From Bacillota bacterium (lineage in GTDB: Bacteria > Bacillota > Clostridia > Peptostreptococcales > Anaerovoracaceae): a DNA stretch of 25,364 nucleotides. Location: positions 2,779 to 28,142 of the forward strand of contig JAKJCD010000007.1 in assembly GCA_022706625.1 (NCBI GenBank), in the 5' to 3' direction. The translations under genes and the position numbers were made by a program. Shown piece by piece: positions 1-7,023 of this stretch. Every line of letters begins with the position of its first letter. The stretch's first letter is position 1. A model generated the notes under the pieces. The model was given only the letters and a program-made list of their open reading frames with translations, had not been told where the DNA came from and made no database searches.

Positions 1-411
1 TATAGCCAGGGCAGAGAACAACCCCATCCTCATCAGTTCCGTTTTCCCGCCGTTTATTCTTTTCGCCTCGGTCATCTCTGCTACATCCCGCATCTCATGG
101 GGATTTTCTCCGCTGGGTATCATTTTATCGATAAAAGCCATGATCAGGACCCCTGCAAAAAAGGCGAGGGTCGTATATGCATATCCTCCGGGATAACCGT
201 ATATCGATTCCAACGAGTCTCTGGCTTTAACGAAAATCTCTACCATGGATACATAAATCATCACACCGGCGGAAAACCCCAAAGCAGCCGCAAGAAATCT
301 TGTATTTGTCTGCTTTGTATAAAAAGCAAGAGTACTTCCGACCCCGGTGGACAATCCGGCCAATAGAGTCAGTCCGAATGCCAGCATCAGATTTTGATTA
401 CTTATATCCAT
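1..411 (-). CDS. zupT: ZupT-type ZIP family metal (zinc) transporter, C terminus cut by window edge
   Basis: The visible 137 codons encode the N-terminal part of a ZIP-family membrane transporter that would import Zn2+ and related divalent metals. The translation starts MDISNQNLMLAFGLTLLAG, followed by a helix pair with LGFSAGVMIYVSMVEIF, which matches the ZupT pattern of a glycine-rich helix ending in a conserved Met-Glu. A further helix, TTLAFFAGVLIMAFIDKMIP, is followed by a hydrophilic loop with His and Glu (ENPHEMRD), the usual cytoplasmic loop of this family. The frame stays open to base 1, so roughly half the protein lies outside the window. The ATG at 411 follows an AAAGGAA ribosome site and lies 10 nt after the stop of the upstream DUF853 gene, so the two are probably cotranscribed. 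Metal specificity cannot be read from this fragment. Confidence 0.85.
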   Translation of the reverse strand, partial: MDISNQNLMLAFGLTLLAGLSTGVGSTLAFYTKQTNTRFLAAALGFSAGVMIYVSMVEIFVKARDSLESIYGYPGGYAYTTLAFFAGVLIMAFIDKMIPSGENPHEMRDVAEMTEAKRINGGKTELMRMGLFSALAI

Positions 412-421
412 ATTGTTCCTT

Positions 422-1945
422 TTATTTTTTCAGTGAGCCGAGTATTCCCCTGATCAGGCTCCTGCTCACCTCTCTGCCTATGGTTGTGATTACCGCATTT
501 GTGGCTTTTTCCATCGGCGTCATTCTTTGATAACCGCTGCCTTGAGTCCTTTTTTTTGCCCCTGAGCTGCCGCCTTTTGAGCTTTGCTTTTGTATTTCAT
601 ACTGCTCCCATTGCCTTTGCTTCTCTAAACGCTGTTGTTCCTCGATTTCGGCGGTCCGCTGCTTTTCTGCGCGGACCTGTAATATCTCATAAGCCGATTC
701 GCGGTCAATAGCGGACGAATACTTCTCTTTAAGCGGTGAGCGTGAAATGAGCATCAGTCGAACAGCCGGATCCAGGCTCCCAAAGGAGCTTTGCGGCGGC
801 AGTATGAGCGCTCTTTCAACTACAGAAGGACGCCCTTCACCGTCGAGGAATGAGACCAAAGCCTCTCCTGTACCAAGCTCAGTGATGGCAGTGGCTGTAT
901 CGAATCCGGGATTCACCCGGAAAGACTCGGCGGCTGCCTGGACAGTTTTCAATTCTGACGGGGTATAAGCTCTTAGGGCATGCTGCACCCTGTTACCCAG
1001 CTGGCTCAGAACGATTTTGGGCAAGTCCATGGGATTTTGCGTGATAAAGTATACCCCGACTCCTTTTGACCGAACAAGGCGAACGACCTGCTCGATTTTC
1101 TGAAGCAATGATTTCGGAGTATCATTAAAAAGCAGATGTGCCTCATCAAAGAAAAAAATCATCTTGGGTTTAGGCATATCCCCCACTTCAGGCAGGGATT
1201 CGTATAGTTCTGACAACATCCATAAAAGAAATGTTGAATAAAGATACGGCGTCTGGAACAGCCTTACACTGTCTAAGATGTTGATATAGCCCCGACCGTC
1301 AGGATCCGTTTTCATCCAATCGGAAATATCAAGCTCAGGCTCACCAAAAAACAAATCTCCGCCCTGATCTTCCAGAGCAAGGAGGCTCCGTACGATTGCC
1401 CCGATGGTCTGTACGGATATATTGCCGTATTTGAGTGTAAACTCTTTTACGTTTTCTCCCACATACTGCACCATAGCTTTTAAATCTTTAAGATCCAAGA
1501 GCAAGAGCCCCCTGTCGTCGGCAATGCGAAACACTATATTAAGAACGCCGCTTTGTACTTCATTGAGGGCTAGTATCCTTGCAAGCATCAGCGGCCCCAT
1601 CCTCGATACGCCCGTCCTGACAGGGAGCCCGTTTTCTCCGAAGAGATCCCAGAATTGGATCGGAAAGGATTTAAAGCGGAAATCATCTATTCCTAATATC
1701 TCCAGCCTCTCTTGTATTTTAGTCCCTCCTTCTCCGGGGAGAGCAAGGCCGGCCAAGTCTCCTTTAATGTCTGAAAGAAAGACAGGCACTCCCATAGAGC
1801 TGAAAGACTCCGCCATAACTTTCAGAGTGACCGTTTTTCCTGTGCCCGTCGCACCGGCGATCAAACCATGCCTGTTGGCCATATTAGGCAAAAGGTATAC
1901 CGGAACGTCGCCTTTCCCGATTAGCAACTTATCCTCAATGTACAT
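422..1945 (-). CDS. HerA-like DUF853 (YjgR family) P-loop ATPase
   Basis: This 507-residue protein is a cytoplasmic ATPase of the DUF853/YjgR family, relatives of the HerA/FtsK DNA-translocating ATPases; its biological role is not established. Walker A is GATGTGKT at residues 31-38 and the Walker B strand MIFFFDEAH begins at 262. A sensor-like ITQNP follows at about 301-305. The C-terminal 100 residues hold a charged, Gln/Glu/Arg-rich stretch (about 425-455, likely coiled coil) and a short basic tail, as in other YjgR proteins. The ATG at 1945 has a good AAGGAGG ribosome site 7 nt upstream. It is separated from the hydrogenase operon by a terminator at 2034-2070, so it probably has its own promoter in the AT-rich 1946-2033 stretch, and it precedes zupT by 10 nt. 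No partner nuclease (NurA) is nearby, so a HerA-NurA repair role is not supported. Confidence 0.9.
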   Translation of the reverse strand: MYIEDKLLIGKGDVPVYLLPNMANRHGLIAGATGTGKTVTLKVMAESFSSMGVPVFLSDIKGDLAGLALPGEGGTKIQERLEILGIDDFRFKSFPIQFWDLFGENGLPVRTGVSRMGPLMLARILALNEVQSGVLNIVFRIADDRGLLLLDLKDLKAMVQYVGENVKEFTLKYGNISVQTIGAIVRSLLALEDQGGDLFFGEPELDISDWMKTDPDGRGYINILDSVRLFQTPYLYSTFLLWMLSELYESLPEVGDMPKPKMIFFFDEAHLLFNDTPKSLLQKIEQVVRLVRSKGVGVYFITQNPMDLPKIVLSQLGNRVQHALRAYTPSELKTVQAAAESFRVNPGFDTATAITELGTGEALVSFLDGEGRPSVVERALILPPQSSFGSLDPAVRLMLISRSPLKEKYSSAIDRESAYEILQVRAEKQRTAEIEEQQRLEKQRQWEQYEIQKQSSKGGSSGAKKRTQGSGYQRMTPMEKATNAVITTIGREVSRSLIRGILGSLKK

Positions 1946-2033
1946 GGATCTGCCTCCTTCCGATCACGTCTTGATAGGGGTTATAAAAATTCGCTCTGCA
2001 ATAATATCCTTTCATATATGACTAATTGTAAAA

Positions 2034-2070
2034 GATATCTGCCTGCCAGTCAATCAGATAGGCAGACATC
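2034..2070 (-). terminator. Terminator of the hydrogenase operon
   Basis: An 11-bp hairpin (arms 2034-2044 and 2060-2070, one G-U pair, 15-nt loop) lies 54 nt after the phosphatase stop. Read on the minus strand it is followed by CTTTTA. It is a plausible intrinsic terminator for the rex-hyd-phosphatase transcript, although the T tract is short. Confidence 0.6.
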
Positions 2071-2123
2071 GGTTCCCAACCAGTTTTATTCATGCTTTGA
2101 AAACTAATAAAGAAATATGCAGG

Positions 2124-3266
2124 TCAATACTTAATTTCTACCACAAGTTTGCCCAGCTCTCTAAGTTTTTTTGAGATCAGCTGGATCGCAGAAATGCGCG
2201 GCCTTACGCCTACCTGTTTAAAAATCAGCGAATCGTGAGCTTCATTGATGGCTCCTCCGATAAAGAATGTTATCACATCAGCTTCCAGCAGAAGAGTGCA
2301 GAATTTTTCTACGGGAGAGCCGCCGTCCAGGTTGTCCCTGTCCTCGTCCAGAATATTGTATGCCTGGTTCAGCATTATTGATCCCTCGGTCACTAGATCT
2401 ATGCCCTCTATTTTGTATTCGGGAGGAGAACCGAAAGACCTTCCTTCCTCCACCAGCTTTACCTCTCTGCCCAACTCCCTCGATACTATATCTGTCGTCG
2501 TTGAGCCGGCTACCACATGAATGCCCGGGGTACCCATGAACTTTTCGACAATTTCCTTATCTTTTGAACGCTGTGCCGGAGGACCTGATAAGACTGCCAG
2601 CTGTGCTGCTCTGCGGCAGTGGAGGACTGCCACGGAGGAATCATCCTCATACCGGCCCCCGCACATCCGAGCCGACATCTCCAGAACTTCGCCGGGTAAG
2701 CGGTGAATATTGTGTTTGTGCCCGGATTTGCGGTTTATAAAATCTACCAGTCCTTCGGTACCTATCCCGAAAGAGGAGCCTCTTCCCAGTCCGGATTGGG
2801 TTATACCGTCCGATACGATGATCAGGCTGTCTCCCAGCTCTAATTTTCCTGTAGTTTCTCCGATCACTTCATACTCGGCAGTATGCGCCTCGGGTTTCAA
2901 CGGGATCGCCAGTCCGTCTTTTATCATGACCGGATTTGGAGCTTCATAAGTATAAGCGATGAATAGTCCGTCGTTTAATATTTTGACGGCTGTAAAAGCG
3001 GCAAAAGGGATTTTTTCTTCCCTTGCACGGTGCATGGAATCCGCAACCATTTCGCTCATCCTCCGCATCGACACTCCGCAGCGATGGAGTTCCACCAAGC
3101 GATTTGCGCACGTTATCGCCGCTATATTGGCATAGACACCGGATCCTATCCCGTCGCAGAGCACAAAAAATGTACTTTCCAGTGTTCTCTCACAAATGTG
3201 GATATCGCCGCATACTATATAATTCTGTTTGGATTTCTGTTCTACGATATCTTCAATAAATTTCAA
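2124..3266 (-). CDS. SpoIIE-family PP2C Ser/Thr phosphatase linked to HydS
   Basis: This 380-residue soluble protein has an N-terminal PP2C/SpoIIE phosphatase domain (about residues 15-220). Metal-binding acidic positions are visible in FVLCDGIGSG (Asp38), IIVSDGITQSG (Asp153) and YEDDSSVAV (Asp208/209). SpoIIE-type phosphatases remove phosphate from Ser/Thr of regulatory proteins such as anti-anti-sigma factors. The last 150 residues form a separate domain with GSTTTDIVSRELGR and IEGIDLVTEGSIMLN, which I cannot assign. The start is TTG at 3266, preceded by GGGGTGG and overlapping the hydS stop (TTGA), a clear sign of translational coupling. PP2C genes beside PAS-containing [FeFe] hydrogenases are a recurrent arrangement, so the protein is probably the output of HydS. 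No partner kinase or STAS-domain target is encoded in the window. A catalytically active phosphatase is likely because the metal ligands are intact. Confidence 0.88.
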   Translation of the reverse strand: MKFIEDIVEQKSKQNYIVCGDIHICERTLESTFFVLCDGIGSGVYANIAAITCANRLVELHRCGVSMRRMSEMVADSMHRAREEKIPFAAFTAVKILNDGLFIAYTYEAPNPVMIKDGLAIPLKPEAHTAEYEVIGETTGKLELGDSLIIVSDGITQSGLGRGSSFGIGTEGLVDFINRKSGHKHNIHRLPGEVLEMSARMCGGRYEDDSSVAVLHCRRAAQLAVLSGPPAQRSKDKEIVEKFMGTPGIHVVAGSTTTDIVSRELGREVKLVEEGRSFGSPPEYKIEGIDLVTEGSIMLNQAYNILDEDRDNLDGGSPVEKFCTLLLEADVITFFIGGAINEAHDSLIFKQVGVRPRISAIQLISKKLRELGKLVVEIKY

Positions 3267-5005
3267 GATTCCACCCCGCCCGCGTTAAAACGGTTTTCGC
3301 CATCGTAAAGATTTGTGATCTTCTTGACCAGTTCTTCGCTTTCCGCTGTACTCTTCCCTAAATAATGAGCCATTTTTTGTGAGAAGTCTATTTGATGGTA
3401 CAACAACTCCCGAACATGTTCAAGAGTTTGATTCCTGATGGCATCGATCTGATTTTTATCGAACTTCAAATCGGAAACATCGGTATAAATGCCCACATAC
3501 TGCTTCTCTTCCTTAAGTGTATAAGCTACCTCGTGATATTTGATACCATCTTTCATTCGAATTGAGTCGCGGGTATTTGTGTGCCCCGATGCAAGCTGCT
3601 CAAAGCTGTCCACATCCAGCAGGCAGGAGATATGCCGGCCAAGCAGACTGTTGTTGCATGAAAACAATTCTTGAAAAGCCGGGTTCATATGCATGATATG
3701 TAAATGATCATCTAAAACGACCACACCGTTTGGACTGGTCTCTATTATTATATCCGTACGCTGTTGGGCCAGTCTGCGCATATAAGGCATGCACATATCC
3801 GGTTCGGCCATGCCTCTTGCTACTGCCATTGCATTTTCACGACAACTTTTATAGCCGCAGGCGCCGCAGTTCAGCTGTAAAGCGGGATCTCCCTTCCCTG
3901 TCTCTTCCAATATCTCGTTGATCCTGCTTTCCGAAATAGCTTCCGGAGCGACAGAAGCTGTCTCATCACGGAAATCGGTACAACAGTCGATCTCGGCGTT
4001 CCCTCTGACCTTTAGTATTGCAGTGGTACTGGCCGAAAAATCACAAAGTTCCTGCTTTCTTCGGAATCTTTTTTTCTTGGAAGGCAGGCAAGGTCCGTTA
4101 ATGCATCCGCCGGAACAAAAAAGCGGTTCTACTATGTTATAACCCCATTCTTCTGCCGGGACATCCAGCAGCTCTATAACGTTTTCATTTCCGCTTATAC
4201 ACAGCGCATCGGCATTAGTCCCATCATAGCTGATATTTGCCGTTTTCAGCATGCCCCCTTCCAGTGGAAAGAGCCTTGCCGAACGCAGATCCCCCTCGCT
4301 TTCAAAACCGCTTTCTGAGCAGGTAGCAAGATCTATCCCCTCTTCCTCCATCCACTTTAAAAGCTCGGCGAAAGTCAAAACTCCGTCTATTATCCCTTCA
4401 TGTTCCGGCCTTAGAGCCTCATGCTTTTTAGCCGCACACGGGCCAATAAACACTACGGCCCAGTCGTCTCCCAGCCTTTTCTTAAGAAGCCTCCCGTGAG
4501 CTATCATAGGTGATACGATGGGCATCAACCTGTCAATATACTCATTTCTATACTTTTCTATATAGTTTACAACAGCCGGGCAGGCCGTACAAATACTGCC
4601 TTTTTCCCTAACCTCATAGGCTTTGTCCGCAACAATGCTTGCTCCTTCCGCAGTTTCGGAAATATATGAAAATCCGAGAAGGCGCAGAGCAGAAGGGAGA
4701 CGCAGGCTGCGCCAGCCGCTGAACAGAGCAGGAAAGGAAGGGGCCACGCTTGCGGCCACCTTCCGTCCTGAGGATAATAGCTCTTTTACATCATCTATAC
4801 CGGACCGGATAGTTTTCGCGCCTTGAGGACACTCCCTGACACATGTCCCGCATTTTATGCAAAGCTCGTCTTGTATATAAGCCTGACCGTTGCTTACGCG
4901 AATCGCTTTAACTGGGCAGACTCTGACACAGCGATAGCAGTCTTGGCAGTTAGCTGTCAAGGTATAAATAACATTTGTTTTATCTTTATCTGTTCCGGTA
5001 TGCAT
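3263..5005 (-). CDS. hydS: Putative sensory [FeFe] hydrogenase (group C, HydS type) with PAS domain
   Basis: This protein is probably an H2 or redox sensor rather than a bulk catalyst. Domain order in the 580-residue form: two [4Fe-4S] ferredoxin motifs (Cys20/23/26/30 and 49/52/55/59), the H-cluster domain (about 80-340), an extra Fe-S motif of RnfB type (Cys380/383/388/405), a PAS domain (about 413-515) and a helical C-terminal tail. The H-cluster loops are divergent: CTACP at 139-143 replaces TSCCP, so the proton-transfer cysteine is Ala; IGPCAAKK at 187-194 replaces MPCxxK; and FCSGGCINGPC ends at 306. These are hallmarks of group C sensory enzymes. I prefer the ATG at 5005, which has GGGAGG 9 nt upstream and lies 16 nt after the hydA stop. 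The longer ORF from 5047 overlaps hydA and lacks this site. The stop overlaps the start of the phosphatase gene by 4 nt. Confidence 0.92.
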   Translation of the reverse strand: MHTGTDKDKTNVIYTLTANCQDCYRCVRVCPVKAIRVSNGQAYIQDELCIKCGTCVRECPQGAKTIRSGIDDVKELLSSGRKVAASVAPSFPALFSGWRSLRLPSALRLLGFSYISETAEGASIVADKAYEVREKGSICTACPAVVNYIEKYRNEYIDRLMPIVSPMIAHGRLLKKRLGDDWAVVFIGPCAAKKHEALRPEHEGIIDGVLTFAELLKWMEEEGIDLATCSESGFESEGDLRSARLFPLEGGMLKTANISYDGTNADALCISGNENVIELLDVPAEEWGYNIVEPLFCSGGCINGPCLPSKKKRFRRKQELCDFSASTTAILKVRGNAEIDCCTDFRDETASVAPEAISESRINEILEETGKGDPALQLNCGACGYKSCRENAMAVARGMAEPDMCMPYMRRLAQQRTDIIIETSPNGVVVLDDHLHIMHMNPAFQELFSCNNSLLGRHISCLLDVDSFEQLASGHTNTRDSIRMKDGIKYHEVAYTLKEEKQYVGIYTDVSDLKFDKNQIDAIRNQTLEHVRELLYHQIDFSQKMAHYLGKSTAESEELVKKITNLYDGENRFNAGGVES

Positions 5006-5021
5006 AAATCCTTTCCTCCCC

Positions 5022-7010
5022 TCAGTGGAGAGCCTTTTGTATCTCATTTACCGCCAGTTCGTAAGTGCAGTGTTCGATGGTTTTTCCGTTGACCCTTAAT
5101 ACAGGACCTTTCTTGCACCGCTCAGTGCAGAAGGAGGCGGTAAACTCCGTGTCGCTTTCCAGACCGTTCTCCCTCACATATTCCATGAGCCTTGTATAAA
5201 GCTCCTGGGCACCCCTGAGAAAGCAGCTGGTTCCGAAGCAAATGTTTAGCTTGAGGTTTTTATCGCCTGCAGTTTCTGTGAGAGATACATCCTCCGAATT
5301 GATCCTCTTCCGGTTGCTGTACTCAGTATGAAGCAAATGATGTGCCTGTTCCGGTGTCAATTTATCATCATAGAGTTCCTTTATATATGGATTATCCTGA
5401 GCGCTGTGGAACTGAAGCATCTTATCGTTGTCAAAGAGTTCCCGAGCACGACCCTCCACCGCAGTTTTCTCCTCGGTAATGGGCTGGCCGCCGCCGTTTA
5501 CGCAGCCGCCGCAGCAAGCCATGACCTCTATAAGATCGTAGCGATCTTCCCCAATTCTTATTTTGTCTATAAGAGCTCTTGCGCTGGCAAGACCGCTGAC
5601 TATAGCCAGTCTCAAATCCTTGTCGCCCATTTGTACACTCAGAGTTTTCACTCCCCCGGTGCTGATCTCTGTGAAGCCGGTCTGTATACCCTTTCCTTTG
5701 GAAAGCTTCTCAGCCGCATATCTGAGCACCGCTTCGCTGACTCCCCCTGAGCTTCCGAAAATTACCCCGGCTCCGGTTTTAAAACCATAGGGCATATCGA
5801 AGGATCCGGGTTCCAACCGATTGAATGTCAGTCCTCTCTCACGGATCATCAATGAAAGCTCCTGTGTGGTCAACACATAGTCTACGTCTTTATTCCCTTC
5901 GGCGCTGAACTCCGGCCGATTTGCTTCGTATTTCTTTGCCGTACACGGCATAATGGAAACTACCACCAGCTTTTCTCTGGAAATTTTAAGCTCATCCGTC
6001 AGGTATTCTTTTACTACTGAACCAAACATCTGTTGCGGAGAGCGGCAGGATGAGAGATTGGGAAGCATATCCGGATAGTACTGCTCCGCAAACTTGACCC
6101 AGGCAGGGCAGCATGAAGTAAACTGAGGGAGGTTTTCTCCTTTTGCCGCCCTTTCCAGGAATTCGTTGCCCTCTTCGATCACTGTAAGATCTGCTGAAAA
6201 TGCAGTGTCATATACCTGATCGAAGCCCATCAGCCTTAATGCGGTGATCATCTGCCCTGTAGTTGTTGTTCCGGGTTTATATCCGAAGTACTCACCCAGA
6301 GCTACTCTGACCGCGGGTGCGATCTGTACGACTACGTATTTTTCATCATCATGCAGGGCGTCCCAAACTTCATTTATCTGATACTTTGGGATCAATGCTC
6401 CTACAGGGCAGACCTTTACACACTGACCGCAATTGACGCACTCAACCTCTCCCAAGCCTTTATTGAAGCAGGCCACAACCTCTGCATCCGCTCCTCTGTT
6501 GGCAAAATCCAGCACGCCTACCGATTGTATTTCATTGCATACTCGTACGCAGTCGCCGCATAATACACACTTGCTGGGATCCCTGATGATCGAATCCGAT
6601 GAAAGATCTGCAATCTTATCCCTGTTCACCTGCTGGAAACGCACCTTGTCGATCCCCATCTGCCGAGCTATCTTTTGTAGTTTGCAGTCTCCGCTTTTAG
6701 GACAGGTGGTGCAATTCTGGTCATGGTTCGCAAGCATGAGCTCAACTATCATCTTCCGCATGTCCCTTAATTGTTTTGTATTGGTTTTGACTATCATTCC
6801 GTCTGCGGGAGGCGTAGAGCATGCAGGGATCACACCGCCGCCTTCGAGCTCGACCATGCACATGCGGCATGCGCCGTAAACGCTCATATCCGAATGATAG
6901 CAGAAGGTGGGCAGATCTATCCTTGCCTTCCGTACCAGTTCCAGAAGATTTCTCTCTCCTTCAATCGGAACTGACATTTTATCTATTGTAACAGTCTGTT
7001 TTTTATACAT
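5022..7010 (-). CDS. hydA: Electron-bifurcating type [FeFe] hydrogenase, catalytic subunit HydA
   Basis: HydA carries the H-cluster that interconverts protons and H2 within the cytoplasmic HydABC complex, which couples to NAD(H) and ferredoxin. The 662-residue form shows: a plant-type [2Fe-2S] domain (Cys37/48/51/64); a His-Cys3 [4Fe-4S] site (HDQNCTTC, near 96-109); two ferredoxin [4Fe-4S] sites (Cys148/151/154/158 and 191/194/197/201); intact H-cluster loops TSCCPAW (298-304), MPCTAKKYE (354-362) and EVMACCGGCVNGGG (495-508); the small-subunit-like region; and a C-terminal thioredoxin-like [2Fe-2S] domain (Cys591/596/628/632). This long architecture matches the bifurcating trimeric enzymes. 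I chose ATG 7010: AGGTGG lies 5 nt upstream. The longer ORF starts at GTG 7017-7019, inside this ribosome site. The hydB stop (7024-7026) is 13 nt upstream. Maturation would need HydE, HydF and HydG from elsewhere in the genome. Confidence 0.97.
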   Translation of the reverse strand: MYKKQTVTIDKMSVPIEGERNLLELVRKARIDLPTFCYHSDMSVYGACRMCMVELEGGGVIPACSTPPADGMIVKTNTKQLRDMRKMIVELMLANHDQNCTTCPKSGDCKLQKIARQMGIDKVRFQQVNRDKIADLSSDSIIRDPSKCVLCGDCVRVCNEIQSVGVLDFANRGADAEVVACFNKGLGEVECVNCGQCVKVCPVGALIPKYQINEVWDALHDDEKYVVVQIAPAVRVALGEYFGYKPGTTTTGQMITALRLMGFDQVYDTAFSADLTVIEEGNEFLERAAKGENLPQFTSCCPAWVKFAEQYYPDMLPNLSSCRSPQQMFGSVVKEYLTDELKISREKLVVVSIMPCTAKKYEANRPEFSAEGNKDVDYVLTTQELSLMIRERGLTFNRLEPGSFDMPYGFKTGAGVIFGSSGGVSEAVLRYAAEKLSKGKGIQTGFTEISTGGVKTLSVQMGDKDLRLAIVSGLASARALIDKIRIGEDRYDLIEVMACCGGCVNGGGQPITEEKTAVEGRARELFDNDKMLQFHSAQDNPYIKELYDDKLTPEQAHHLLHTEYSNRKRINSEDVSLTETAGDKNLKLNICFGTSCFLRGAQELYTRLMEYVRENGLESDTEFTASFCTERCKKGPVLRVNGKTIEHCTYELAVNEIQKALH

Positions 7011-7023
7011 GGGAGCCACCTCT

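Noticed and set aside
1404..2021. Plus-strand 205-codon ORF opposite the DUF853 gene
   Set aside because: It is antisense to a clear Walker-motif ATPase, is Ser/Pro/Ile-rich and has no ribosome site, so it is a shadow.
5005..5047. N-terminal extension of HydS from 5047
   Set aside because: It overlaps hydA, lacks a ribosome site, and a strong GGGAGG precedes the ATG at 5005.
6433..6879. Plus-strand 148-codon ORF opposite hydA
   Set aside because: It is antisense to the Fe-S motifs of hydA, and its Ser/His/Cys-rich composition reflects the complement of those codons.
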